Assembly (NCBI GenBank): GCA_011316305.1
Contig: SAUG01000058.1
Location: 124,001-188,000 of the forward strand
DNA from: Rusavskia elegans
Taxonomy: Eukaryota; Ascomycota; Lecanoromycetes; Teloschistales; Teloschistaceae
Length of the DNA: 64,000 nt
Direction: 5' to 3'
The translations under genes and the position numbers were made by a program. The notes beneath the pieces were generated by a model. The model had not been told where the DNA came from, made no database searches, and was given only the letters and a program-made list of their open reading frames with translations. The first letter of the stretch is position 1. Every line of letters begins with the position of its first letter. Below are positions 13,644-26,620 of this stretch, one piece after another.

Positions 13644-14160
13644 TATATATTTCCGACTATATTTATTTTATATAGATTATTAACTAATTATAATCTATAC
13701 TAAACGTATTACTAATTAGTAAAAAGACGCCTAGTTTATTAAAAAATTAATATAGAATTTAGAAATATAGCCGGAAATATAATAATAGCTAGTTAATAAT
13801 AAATTCTAAAAAATTAAAAGTTCTAGAAAAGAAATATATATCTATAAATTTATTTAGAAAAAGATAATACTTATAGATACCTATTATATAAACTAGTATT
13901 AAATAGAATATTTTACCGTTTTATATTACCTGTAATTACTTTTATATTTAACTATTAAATATAATTATAAATCGGATCGAATCGAATTTTTAAATTAAAT
14001 TTTTAAATTAATATCTATAATTTAATTTTAAAGTCGGATTAGAATCTATAACCCGATCCGACCGTTTAGTAAATCGAACCCGGATCGGATTACTAAAATC
14101 GGATTAGATATCCGACGGTTCGATAGAAATTCGATCCGAACCGACCAGTCTATCTAGTAT

Positions 14161-15784
14161 ATCGACTTTATAATACGTTTTACGATTATTTTACTAAAAT
14201 ATAGGAAGTTATAAAAGCTTCGAACTATTTTTAAAAGGCGATAGTACTATTAGCTTGCGAAAAGGTTTTTATTAAATTTACTAAATATTATTTTTATATC
14301 AAAAATAAAAGAAGACTAATATATAATCTTACGAATATTTTTAATTTTATAATAAAGTTTAACTTTTATCGAAACTAGAATACTATTAAATAGAAGGAAA
14401 ATATAGAAAAATATTCGGGATATATAAATAAATATCAAAATAAATTTAAAAAGTATTTTAATAAATACTATAGAGTTTTTATTAATTTACTAAAGTATAG
14501 AATCTATTATAGAAGAAAAATTAAAGTAATATATAATAGTAATATATTATAAATATACTAAATAGTTAATAGCCTGCTATATTTATTTTAAATAGTCTTT
14601 TTCGATAGTTTTAATATTTTTAAATATCTATTTCCGAAGCTAATCGATACTTTTGTATTAATATTACCGAAGATAATCTAAACTAGATATTTTAAAAAAA
14701 TAATATTTCGAATTTTCTAAAATTAATATAGAAAGTTTACGATATTTTTTCCTATCTAATATTTTAAATCGGAATTAAATAGACTTTTAGTTTCGCTAGA
14801 TAAATTTATCGGTAGATTTAAATCTAAATAATTCTATAATATATAGAATATATAATAATAATTAAATACTACAACCATATTATAGATTTAAATTTTAACG
14901 AAATATTAGAAAAGCTATAGAATATATTTAATCGGATAGAAATAGAAGATAGTACTATATTTTTAAAAAGAAATTTATTTAAAAAAGATTTTAAAAATAT
15001 ATTAAATAGATTAATCTAGTAAATTTTTTATTTAATAATAGTATAGTAATATATATAGGTAATATATTCTATTTAGACTATTAATTTTTAATCTATATAA
15101 TTAATTAGATTGTTTAATATTTTTTTTTATATCTTTATTTTTATTTTCTTTTATATTTTTATCGTTATCCGTTTTCGTTTTCTCTTCTATATTTTTATTC
15201 TAACTATTAAAATTAATACTTCTAGCTAAATTTTTATTATCTTTAAATTAAATATTATTTTATATAAAAGAAAATCTTTTTATTATCTAATCTTTTTTAT
15301 AAACTTTAATAATATTATCGCAATTTCTACTTTCCTTTTTATAAAAAGATTTAATATATTTATTAGCTTTATTTTCGCTATAACTAAATTCTTTAATAAA
15401 TACTATTTATTTTTCTAAAAGATCTAGAATTATAGCGGACTAAAATTCTTAAAAGCCGGTATAATAAATTATTTATTATTAGATAAAATTATCGATTAAA
15501 ACTATATATTTCGTCAAAATTATTCTATTCGGACTATTAATAGTAATATTAGATTGGAAAAAATATTAGAAATAAATATCTCTATATTAAATAGCTCTAT
15601 TTATATTCGATATATAATTTTAATATATTATTTTACTTTATTTCTATTTTATTTATTCGATAGGTATCGTCTTTTTTATATTTTCTATAAAAGTTTTAGT
15701 ATATAGATTATTTTTATAGTATAATACTATATATAGAAAAGTATATAGTATAGTATATATTATCTTATAATATTATTATAGATT
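14161..15784. other. RIP-degraded DNA between hAT copy B and the chromovirus
   Basis: A+T-rich with no open frame. Nothing was recognised. The last five bases, AGATT, are one half of the chromovirus target duplication. Confidence 0.6.
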
Positions 15785-16277
15785 TATTATAAACACAGGC
15801 GGCGTACCTTCGGAAACGCGATAGTATTTAATATAGCGCAGGATTTCCTATTACGCTTTAATAGGTAGAGATATATAGGACGGCTTTAGTATTAGTACTA
15901 AGGAATATCTTAGTAGTTTTAGTAAATAAATACCTTAAGTATTCTAATCTTAGTAGTTTTAGTAAATAAATACTATAAGTAAATTCAGTCTTAGTAGTTT
16001 TAGCGAGTAAATACCCTAAAATGAGGTTATTTTAGTTATCTTAGTCTATAAATAACCTAAATAATAAAGGATTTTATTTATCTATATAAATCCCGAACTC
16101 GATATCTTTATAGCTTATATTTAATTTATTAGTTATCGCTATATACTACTCTAGTAATTAAACTGACTTATTCTTTTATTAATTTAAAATAATTACCCGT
16201 TATACCTCCGTTTATAGATATACTAATAAATCTAATTAACTTTTAGAGATACCAGACCTTTAAATAGCCCTATAATA
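15785..16277 (+). repeat. Left LTR of chromovirus 1 (493 bp)
   Basis: Aligns end to end with 21,970-22,462. Shared landmarks are GGCGGCGT near the start, CTATTACGCTTTAATAGG, and AGATACCAGACC followed by AGCCCTATAA at the end. Its middle holds three to four tandem units of about 40 bp, each with TTAGTAGTTTTAGTAAATAA or a variant (15,909-16,060). Confidence 0.93.
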
Positions 16278-16299
16278 TTTTAAATACCTTTAGAATATC

Positions 16300-19200
16300 T
16301 ATCGCAGGTTAATATTAAACTTCTACTCTAAGTAATTCTAATTCTATAGTAAAATAGTCCGAACCTAAAAATAAGGAGATCTAGATAAAAGATAATAGTA
16401 GTAATAAAGAAGTTAGTATTTCTATTACTAATTACCGCGGTTATAGTATTAAAGTTAATAAGCCCGATAAATATTATAGAAACCGGAATAAACTAGAAGA
16501 TTCATTTATATAATTAGATATATACTTTATATTCTATTTTATATCCGAAGAAAAAAAGATCCTCTTTACCGTATCTTATTTCCGGGAACGAGCCTAATAC
16601 TAGATAAAACCTCTCCTACGTTAATATATAGACGACGAAGAAAATAATAAATATATTTTTATATAGTTCGTATAGTTTAAAAAAGCTATTTATAATATCT
16701 TTAGAATTTCGAATAAGATTCTAACTACTAAACGCCTTATTTAATACCTTTAATAAAAAACTGTAGTATCGGAATACGCCGTACGGTTTAAAGAGTAGTT
16801 ACTATTAATAAAGTAAAATAACGACGCCTTATATATAATATATAGACGAGGATTAAAAGAGTAAATAAAAGATAAACTTATATATAATAGTCGAATATAC
16901 GAAACTTTAGATAATATAATTAAAATATCTATCGACTTCGATAATAAACTATATAAAAGAGATATAGAAAAACGCTATAATAGAGGACTACGAGCTAGCG
17001 TAGGACGCTATTCTAGAAAGCTATATAGAAAATAGCTATTATAGATCTATACCTATAGAACTAGACTCTATATAATAGCGACGTAAAAGGAAAAATCCTA
17101 GAAATAGTAAAAGAAATAAGAATTCCAAAATATACTATAATTATAGTAAACTAGGCTATTTTATAAAAGAATATTAATTAAATAAGATATAGTAATAATA
17201 GTTTAACGTTATATTAAAGAAACCTAAAGACTAGTAAGAAATTATTTTAAAAGATAACAATAGCAGTTCTAAACTTTAGAAAGCTAGCTCGGATAAAGAA
17301 TTTATATTTATAGAAAATAATAAAATACTATAGAAAATTACTATAAATAATACTTCGCTATAAATATTAATAAAATCTACTAGAAAGAAAGCCGTCTTTA
17401 GATAGGAAATTATAATAATAGAAGATATTAGACTAGTATACCTTTAAACTCTTTATAATAAGAAATTAGTAAAGGAAAAATTTATAGTAATCTATAAAAG
17501 ATTTAAAAATATTTATAAAATATATATTAATAATAAATACCTCTAAAATAATTAGTAGGACTAGAAAGTAAATAATATCGTTAATATATTAGAAAAGAAA
17601 CTAGAAAGTAACGCTTCTAAAAATAAAAATATCCCCGAACCAATATTATAATTAAAAAATATAATAATAGGAGATTAGTATATACTATTTAGTTAGATCG
17701 CCTACTATAATAATAACTATAGGATCTATAAATTAGAAAAGGAAGAAGCCGGAAAGTATCTATTAAAACTACGCTAATATATTCCCGTAATACCTATTAA
17801 AATCGGAAGTTATAATATTTATAATTATTCTGGATATATTACCTATAGTAGATATAAATACTAGAAAGAATAGTAAAATAGAAATAAAATCTTTAATTAG
17901 AACCTCTATAGATATATTTTATAGATAAACTATAAAAATAAAAAGTATAAAAATTTTAAAAATAATTCGGAAAAAGTTAAAATCTTATAGTAATAGATAT
18001 ACTATAAGCGTATAATTTTATAGCCCGGAAAAAATTACTAAATCTAGCTAGCTATATATATATATTTAAAATTAAAATAATTATTAAAATTAATAATAGA
18101 TTATAGAAAGTTAAAGTATTTATCGATTTAGGCGCGACCGGAAATTTCGTATTAGAAAATTTAACTATAAAAAAAAAGTTCTTTCGGACTAAAAAAAAGG
18201 ACCTATATAATTTAATAGTTATTAATAAAAGTAAAATACCGAGTAGAGATAAAAAGGTTATAGAAGAAATAATACCGCTCTAAATAATAATTAACTAGTA
18301 TTAAAAAGAATTTTAATTCGATATTATTTAGATAGCCAGCTACGATATCGTATTTAAAATACTTTATTTAAAGAATTATAATCTAGTAATAGACTAGGAA
18401 AAAAAAATATTTAGCTTTAAATAATATTCCTATATAGAGAGTATTTAGCCTACACTAAAATAGTAATTTTAAATAAATAAAAAATAGAATATAAAGCGCG
18501 AACTTATAACTTTAAAAAAAGATAATTAAAAACTATTTAGGTCCGACTTATTAGATACCGGTAGAGGTTAGCTAGATTAATAAAATAGAAATAGAAAAAA
18601 AAATTATAAACCTTTCGAAAACTCTATACTATCTAATAAAAAGTTAATAGAAAACCTATTAGAAAAGATTCTAGGTAAATATAAAAATTAGATAAACTTA
18701 TTTTAGAAAAAAGTAATTTTAAAAGTACTACCTAAATATTAGATATAGGATTATAAAATCAGATTTAAACCAGATAAGTAATCTATATTTAGATCTATCC
18801 ATTTATTATCTATAATAGAACTCGAAATACTCTATAAATACCTGGACGAAAATATAAAAAAGAGATTTATTAAAAAATTTTAATTACTAGTAGGATATCC
18901 GATCCTTTTTAAATCTAAAAAGGATAGAATATTCTATTTATATATTAATTACCGGAAGTTAAATAATATTATAATTAAAAATAGGTATCTATTATTAAAT
19001 ATTAGCTAATTTTAAAATAGATTTTCTAGAATAAAATATTTTATAAAACTCGATCTTCGAGGAATATATAATTTTATATAAATAAAAGCCGGAAAAGAAT
19101 AAAAAATAGCTTTCCGAATATAGTATAGTTATTATAAATATATAGTAATACCGTTTAGATTTATAAACGCCCCGGTAACCTATTAGAATATAATTAATAA

Positions 19201-21450
19201 TATATTAAAAAAATATTTCGATATATTTATTATCGCCTACTTTAATAATATTCTAGTATTTTCTAAAATATTCGAAAAATATAAATAATATATTAGTAAA
19301 GTTCTTAAATATCTAGAAGGGAGAGATTTATACTTTAAACCAGAAAAGTATAAATTCTATAAAAAAAAAAGTTAACTTTTTAGAATTTATTATAGGGCGA
19401 AATAGATTATATATCGACTCTAGTAAACTAAAAGCTATTATAGAATAGAAGATACTAATAAATATTAAAAAAGTCTAAAGCTTCCTCGGATTTATAAACT
19501 ATAATCGAAAGTTTATAAAAAACTATTCTAAAAAGGCTCTCGTCCTAATAGCTTTAATAAAAGATACCGTTAAATAGTACTAGGAAGAAAGAAAATAATA
19601 AATATTCGAAAATTTTAAAGAAAAATATATAAAAGACCTAGTATTTAAAATATTTAATCTAAAGAAACTATTATAAATAGAAATAGATTCGTTAGATCTA
19701 GCTATTAGAATATACCTTCTATAATAATAAAAAAGTAAGTAGTACCTAATAGTATATATATCTAGAAAGTTATCGCTAGCGGAATAAAATTATAATATCT
19801 ATAATAAAGAACTACTAGCTATAGTAGCTATACTAGAATAGTAGAAAGTATATACCGAAAGATTACTAGAGTTAACTATTTTTATAGACTATAAAACCCT
19901 TTTATACTTTATAATAATAAAATAGCTTAATAAAAAATAAATATAATAGTCTAAACTTTTCGGCTAGTATAAATTTAAGATATACTATATTCTAGGTAAA
20001 GAAAATAAAAAAATAGATATTTTAAATCGAAAAAGTAATTATATAAAAATAAAAGAGGTTTTTAATTATAGTATTTTTAAAGTTAATAAAGATAGATTAC
20101 TATTAGTAAATTAATACAAGATAAATATAATACTATATATATTTAAAAACGACTAGAAATAGTTTCCTATTAAAAAAGGAAAGTTATAAATACTAGATAA
20201 TAAAATTAATAAATATATTAAAGAATACTACGATAGAATACTATAAAGATATCTAGGCGTAATAAAAATAATATAACTTTTATAATAATATTACCAGTTT
20301 CCTAATATAAAGTAATATATCGAAATATATATTAAAAGATATTTTAGTTATTAGTATAATAAATATAGTATATATATTTATTATAGAAAGATTTAGTATT
20401 AGAAACTACCGGATTTACTATAAAAGGAAGTTATATTAGATTTTATTATTAAATTCCCGAAATCGAAAGACCTAATAATAAATATAAAATACGACTCGAT
20501 ATTTAATATAGTAAATAGACTTATAAAATATATCTACGTAATTCTATTAAAAAAAGATTTTATAGTAAAATAACTTAGATTTATTATTTTAGATCGATTA
20601 TTTCGATACTATAGACTACCCGAAGTATTAATAAATAATAGAAATAAATTCTTTACTTTAAACTATTAGAAAATACTTATTCCTCTATTTAGTATTAAAC
20701 TAAAAATATTAATTATCTTCTACCCGATAATAGATAGATAGATAGAATATACTAACTAGATATTCGAGTAATATCTAAGGTATTATATTAATAATATTTA
20801 AAATAATTTAATTTTACTTTTACTAATAGTATAATTAGTACTTAATATAAAAGAATCTAGTATAATAAAAAAAACGCTATTCTATATTAATAATAGGAGA
20901 TAACCGAATTTATTTAGATAACCGCTATTATATAAGTTAGCGGAATTAGTAATTTAAAAAATCGAAATTTAGAAGAAAATCTATAAAAATATTCTAAAAA
21001 TATAGAAATATTCGGGTAAATACTAAAATAAGAAATAAAAAATAGTACTTTAGCTAAAAAAGAGAAATAAAGTATACTTTTTTATAAAAAATCTGAAAAT
21101 AAAGACTTTAAATAAAAAATTTAACTATATTAAAATCGGACTATTTTTAATTAAAAAAATTAGAAAACCCTAGAACTTCGAATTTAATCTATCTAAAGAT
21201 ATAAAAGTATACCCGATATTCTATATATTTCTTTTAAAACTAGCCGATCCCGGAACGCTATTATAATAGATATTTAACTTCGAAATATAAAAGGAAGATA
21301 CCTTTATAGTCGAAAAGATCCTATAATAGGAAAGTTAGAACTATCTAATTAAATAGAAAGGTTATTCTACTTTAAAAAATATCTAGAAATCTAAAAAATA
21401 TTTAGTAAACTACTAAAAGGCTCTATAATAGTTCTATTAAAAGAAACTAA
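16300..21450 (+). pseudogene. gag-pol of chromovirus 1, RIP-inactivated
   Basis: Many in-frame stops at former Gln and Trp codons, yet domains are readable in order. A CCHC zinc knuckle lies at 17,133-17,174 (reads YYNYSKLGYFIKEY, Cys and His converted to Tyr). The aspartic protease motif at 18,122-18,145 reads IDLGATGN. Reverse transcriptase spans about 18,900-19,300, with the catalytic YxDD box reading YFNN at 19,238-19,249. RNase H is near 19,680-19,920 (NKELLAIVAILE). Integrase would be near 20,200-20,900, and a C-terminal chromodomain lies at about 21,284-21,420 (KEDTFIVEKIL, NYLIK*KGYSTL). The element cannot make protein; all losses are C-to-T or G-to-A on one strand. Confidence 0.9.
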
Positions 21451-21969
21451 AAAAGTTATTAACTAACCGGAATTACTAGATAGGAAAATCTACTCGGAAA
21501 TAATATTAATAAAAGAATTCAGGTCTATAAAAAAAAATAGATCCGCGGTAATAACTTTATATTCCAGCTTTTCGATATTTTATAGTTTACCGTTAACTAT
21601 AATACGCTGCTCTTCCTTAATATAATTTAATTAATAAAATAAACGCTACTACTTCGTATATATTTTATATAACTCTTCTTTTAATTTTTTATATTTATTT
21701 TTAAAATAACGCTAGCGTATAGTATCTAACAGAGTAAGGTTATAAAGATAGGCTTACTTTATATAATCTATATACTTCTCGGAACCTTCGCCGATATAAT
21801 AGGATTTCCCTAACTAGAAATAGTTCTAATAAAAATATATAGCTAAAATACCGATACCTAATAATAAGACTTTTTTATAATAATTTTTAGTTAATAGTTT
21901 TTTCCTTTTATCTATAAAAAAGAAAGGACGATAGTTTTTTAGGATAAAAAATCTAAAGAGAGGACCTAG

Positions 21970-22462
21970 TATTATAAATATAGGCGGCGTATTTTCAGGA
22001 ACGCGGTAGTATTTAGTATAGTATAGGATTTCCTATTATATTTTAATAGGCAGGGATATATAGGACGGTTTTAGTATTAATACTAAAGAGTATTTTAGTA
22101 GTTTTAATAAATAAATATTCTAAATACTCTAATTTTAATAGTTTTAGTAAATAAATACTATAAATAAACTTAGTTTTAGTAGTTTTAGCGAGTAAATATC
22201 CTAAAATAAAGTTATCTTAGTTATTTTAGTCTATAAATAATCTAAGTAATAGAGGATTTTATTTATCTATATAGATCCCGAATTCGATACCTTTATAGCT
22301 CGTATTTAATTTATTAGTTATCGCTATATACTATTCTAGTAATTAAACTAATTTATTTTTATATTAATTTAAAGTAATTATCTATTATACCTCCGTTTAT
22401 AGATATACTAATAATTCTAACCAACCTTTAGAGATACCAGACCTCCAGGTAGCCCTATAACA
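21970..22462 (+). repeat. Right LTR of chromovirus 1 (493 bp)
   Basis: Same length as the left LTR and collinear with it. It keeps the terminal CA (CTATAACA) that the left copy has lost, so the consensus LTR would start TGTTATAA and end in TTATAACA or CTATAACA. The differences from the left copy are mainly transitions. Confidence 0.93.
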
Positions 22463-22989
22463 AAATTCTTTTTTTAATTTTATAGTTTATCTTCTAATTT
22501 CTAGCGTTTTATTTTAATACGGCTTTTATTTTTATATCTATACTTTTTTAACAATCTATTTTCTTAAGTTTTTTAAAATATTTATATATTATAATATAGT
22601 TTATACTCTATTTTTTATTGAGTTTTCATTTAGTATTAGACTATTTTCTATCGCGTTTACGGTTTATAATTTATTTAGATTTTATAAATAGTAGTTTTAA
22701 CTTAGATATAGTAGATAATATATTAAAAAATGAAATAGAATAATATAATTAGTAGTTATAGAATTATCTAAAAACTCTATATATTATAGTAATAGAATAT
22801 ATTAAAAGCCTATAGAAATCTATAGATTCGTTTAAAATTTTAATCTTCTAGCTATAGTATAGCCGACGATTATCTAAATAACCAAATTCTATTTCTAATC
22901 TTCTATTTTCTAATAATTAACTACTATAATAAAATACTAATATACTATATACTATATTATATTTTATTTTATTTTATTATTTATTTTTT
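22463..22989. other. RIP-degraded DNA right of chromovirus 1
   Basis: Continuation of the host sequence interrupted by the chromovirus. A+T-rich, no open frame, nothing recognised. The junction with the hAT copy on its right is gradual and not well defined. Confidence 0.5.
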
Positions 22990-24504
22990 ATTTCTTTTAT
23001 TCGTTATAGCGTAATATATAGTATATACGAGTCTATATAGAAATAATATATTAAAATAATATAATTAAATATATAATAATACTAAAACTATTTTAGATAA
23101 AAAATTAATTATATTCTATAGAAATATAGTAAAAATTCGAGTAAATAGAATCGGAAAAAATAAAAAAAAAGATAAAAGGAAATTTTATAATACTATAATA
23201 CCGGTAATACTCTAAAGTAATATATTCTAAAAAGTATAAATAATAATCTATCGAAAGAAATATAAATAGGAATCTAAAATTATTATTTTTTAAAAAATCT
23301 ATAGATATTAGAAAAGTTTAAAATCTTTTATTTCTAAAATATCTTTTATTAAACTATATCGCGAAATTTTTACTAACGTCGCTGCCGTATATATATAAAT
23401 AAGAAAATCGATAGAATATAAAATATAACGTTAGTAGTTCTATAAAATACGATATAAAAATTTATAATTATTTTTCAATTAAATAAATATATTATTTTAT
23501 TTTATTACTATATATATCTGAATATATTTATTTCTTAGATCATCAACTGGCTATAATCTAAACTAAACGTATTACTATTTAATAGAATAACTTCTAGTTT
23601 ATTAAAAGATTAATATAGAATCTAGAAATATAACCGAAAATATAATAATAGCTAGTTAACAATTAATTTTAAAAAATTAAAAGTTCTAGAAAAAAGATAT
23701 ATATCTTTAAAATTATTTAGAAAAAGATAATACGATTTATATAATACCGGTATATAAACTAATAATTATAGATGACGATTTTATAAATTAGTATTAATAT
23801 TATAGAACTATCTGGAGGTCCTGGTATTTCCAAGGGTTGATTAGACTTATTAGTATATCTATAAACGGAGGTACAACGGATAATTACTTTAAATTAATAT
23901 AAAAATAAATCAGTCTGATTACTAGAATAGTATATAGCGATAACTAATAAATTAAATACGAGCTATAAAGACGTCGAGTTCGAAATCTATATAGATAATA
24001 AAATCTTCTATTATTTAGATTACTTATTAACTGAAATAACTAAGACAGTTTTATTTCAGGATATTTATTTACTAAAACTACTAAGATTAGAATATTTAGA
24101 ATATTTATTTACTAAAACTACTAAAATACTTCTTAGTACTAATATTAAAGCCGTCCTATATATCTCTGCCTGTCGAGGCGTAATAGGAAATCCTGCGCTA
24201 TATTAAATACTACCGCGTTCCCGAAGGCACGCCGCCTGTATTTATAATAATTAAATAGGATATATTACTATTTTATATTTTCTATAATTGTTTTTATAAT
24301 TAATTATCAAATATAATTATAAATCAGATCGAATCGGATTTTTAAATCGAATTTTTAAATTAAAGTCTATAATCCGACCCGAAAGTTAAATTAAAATCTA
24401 TAATCCGACCCGACCGTTTAGTAAATTAAACCCGGGTCGGATTATTAAAACTAGGTCGGGTACCCGATAGTTCGACGGGTATTCGATCTAAACCGGCCAG
24501 TCTA
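22990..24504 (+). mobile_element. hAT element copy C, split by a solo LTR
   Basis: Collinear with copy B from about 23,100 (copy B near 13,000) to its right end GGCCAGTCTA at 24,504, with the same CCCGGGTCGGAT and CCCGAC subterminal motifs. It lacks both MITEs of copy B. It is interrupted at ATTAA by a 452 bp solo LTR; copy B shows the uninterrupted ATTAA at the equivalent place near 13,895. The left end was not identified, so the copy may be truncated; the start given is approximate. Confidence 0.7.
23798..24249 (-). repeat. Solo LTR of the chromovirus family, inverted
   Basis: Reverse complement of the chromovirus LTR: its end CTGGAGGTCCTGGTA mirrors the LTR 3' end and GGCACGCCGCCTGTA its 5' end. 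It is flanked by a perfect 5 bp duplication ATTAA (23,793-23,797 and 24,250-24,254). Length 452 bp against 493 bp for full LTRs, because part of the internal tandem array is missing. A solo LTR arises by LTR-LTR recombination that removes the internal region. Confidence 0.92.
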
Positions 24505-25860
24505 TTTTATATTAAATCTATATCCGTTTCTATATTCGTTTTTACAATTAGTAGTCGAATTAGTTAATAGCCGAGTTTATATATAATTATATAATCCAAA
24601 TATATATTCTATAATCTTTTAAATCGTTTATATAGTTCAAAATTTTGACTATTATATAATTTCAAAAACGGTATAAAATTTTAAAAATAAAAATTATAGA
24701 AATTTATTTAGAATAGATTTTATAATTCGTATAATATAAATAATAAATAGAAAAAGATTCTTTTTTACTTTATTATAAATTTAGATCTTTATATTTATAA
24801 TAGTTTATTTAATTTTATTATAGAAATAAAAGAAAAATATCGGAAAAATTATTTGATTCTATTTAAATTAATAAAATTAAATATACTTCAATAAATTTTC
24901 TATATTTTGAAAATTTAATATCTAATCTATCTATTTCTATATATTTATTATATCATCTATAAACGTATTATATAAAATAATGTAATTCTACTAGCAACGC
25001 TATTCAAATTACTATAATATATAAAATAATATACAATATTTCGTAATAGAATAAATATTACTATAATAGATTATATATTTCTATTTTCTATAAAAATAAG
25101 TTTTATCTTGGTATCGAATATACGATTGATTTAAATTTTAAATAGTAAAAAATCTTTTATATTTACTTTAATTTTCAAATCTATATCGTTAAAACTTTAG
25201 ATTTCATTCTATTAAAGCAATACGTTAACTTTATATAATTAGAAACAGAAAATTTCAACGTTCGCAGATCTAAATTTAATATCGCGAAATTCAATCAGTT
25301 TAATATTCGTTGTTTTTCGAAAAGTCGTTTTTCGTTTTACGTAAATATACAGACTTAACTATAATTTTAAATCTAAAAACCTTTTAGAATCGCTAGATTT
25401 TTAATTACTTTCGATTCGTCTTCTAGAATTTAGAATCTTTTCGAGAGGTTTTCTACTTTCCTAGCCCTTATCTAAAATAATAGCAGGATTTCGACGTTTT
25501 TTCGAGAATTTCGATTGTTTTTCGAGTTTTCGTCTTCGTTTTTAGCTCCGTCGCTAGCTAGAGCTTAGGCCTAGGTCCGTACAAGCTTCTTTTCTGTAAA
25601 AAAGTAATACGTATTCTCGTCGTCGACGTCGTCGAACCTAGAAAATATAGCGACCAGGTAGAAATAGACGGAGATAGATAGAATTATAGAAATAGGTAGA
25701 AAGTAAAAGGAAATAGATCTTATCTAAACGATAGAGAATATTTAGTTTTTTAATTTATTCTATATTACTACGTAGAAGAAAATAGGAAAAATCGAAAAAA
25801 GTTAGAATATTTATCTAATAGAAATCTTTAGCGTTGACTTTAGACCTTATAATAATATAG
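24505..25860. other. RIP-degraded DNA up to the gene island
   Basis: A+T-rich without open frames. From about 25,200 G+C rises and runs of TTTTCGAGAATTTCGA-like sequence appear (25,300-25,540), suggesting a G+C-richer element altered at CpA only. No family recognised. Composition changes sharply at about 25,870, where CpA and TpG become common again. Confidence 0.55.
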
Positions 25861-26620
25861 TCTTAGTCAGCCACTAGTAGGCTTGGCGCTATTATTTTAA
25901 ACGGGCATAACGATAACCATGTTGTATGAGGTCTGAGTACTGAGGCAATTCTGTAGCTGCATGGATCACCGGTCAATGTCAAATTCTTTGGGTGTAACGG
26001 CTGTTCATCCTGACGGTGTTCTAGACTCAATTTGTCCACCACTTTTCTCCACTCCAACAGAGATATCGCACGCCATACGTCCCTTCCCCAGACCCGAGAT
26101 CAAATCCTGTGCTTCCATCATGGCAGAATCTTTCTCAGATTACAAATCAACTCTCCAATTACCTTTGCCCTGACGAAATGCTGCCGTGGAGTTTCTGGTA
26201 CTGGAAGAAGACCTCTTTCAAGCCATTGAGCATAGTAAACATGCGATCAAATGTTCCAGTAATTATACAATTCACCGAAGAAGCACCTGGTTTCGAACCC
26301 CCTATGAGCAGATGGCGTCTCGCCAAATTGCAGCAGGGAGCCACAGGGCGTCCATCTCGTCACAAGGCGCCCTGCGTTGAGTTGGCGAGTGTCCCAATTA
26401 CCAAGTCAGGTGACATGGCGGCAGGGTGGAATGCACACCCGTCTGAGAATTTTTATATTCCTCTCTCTCTCTCTCTCTCAGATAACTAGCTACAGGGCTG
26501 GATGTGAAGCGTGTGGTTCGACATCGCTTCCTTGGGTGCCCAGCAAATGAGCACACCTTGAGGTAGATATATCCACCTTTGACCGATGTTTCTCCAAGTA
26601 ATTGGGGACAAGAATCCTCT
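25861..26620. other. 3' flank of the NLR gene, no convincing gene
   Basis: Normal-composition sequence between the RIP block and the stop codon of the receptor gene. It contains a (CT)n tract at 26,461-26,479. The longest open frame on the plus strand (26,109-26,489, 126 codons) ends in translated CT repeat and shows no domain, so I treat it as chance. A GGTTCGAA motif near 26,290 resembles a tRNA B box, but no cloverleaf forms around it. Confidence 0.6.

Larger units (their letters stand above)
12316..14152 (+). mobile_element. Non-autonomous hAT element, copy B, with two nested MITEs
   Basis: Ends TAGATTGGCC on the left and GACCAGTCTA on the right, imperfect inverted repeats. It is flanked by an exact 8 bp duplication, TCTAGTAT, at 12,308-12,315 and 14,153-14,160. 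An 8 bp duplication is diagnostic of the hAT superfamily. Subterminal regions carry multiple CGGATCGG/CCGATCCG motifs. Removing the two nested MITEs (12,447-12,781 and 13,310-13,643) leaves about 1.16 kb, too short for a full hAT transposase. Related copies lie at 8,661, about 22,990-24,504 and 36,548-37,016. Confidence 0.85.
15785..22462 (+). mobile_element. Ty3/gypsy chromovirus, full length, RIP-inactivated
   Basis: A 6.68 kb LTR retrotransposon with two LTRs of 493 bp each, flanked by AGATT (15,780-15,784) and AAATT (22,463-22,467). That is a 5 bp target duplication differing by one G-to-A change of the RIP type. The right LTR still ends in CTATAACA, the inverted match of the TGTTATA start kept in the other copy at 55,858; here the left terminus has become TATTATA. 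Internal domains read in the order gag zinc knuckle, aspartic protease, reverse transcriptase, RNase H, integrase, chromodomain, the Ty3/gypsy order. The integrase assignment is positional rather than from clear motifs. Confidence 0.93.

Noticed and set aside
26250..26345. tRNA-like GGTTCGAA motif on the minus strand
   Set aside because: No pairing T arm and no proper A box; isolated match.
26109..26489. 126-codon plus-strand ORF near the NLR 3' end
   Set aside because: It ends in translated CT microsatellite, has no domain and overlaps several other short frames.
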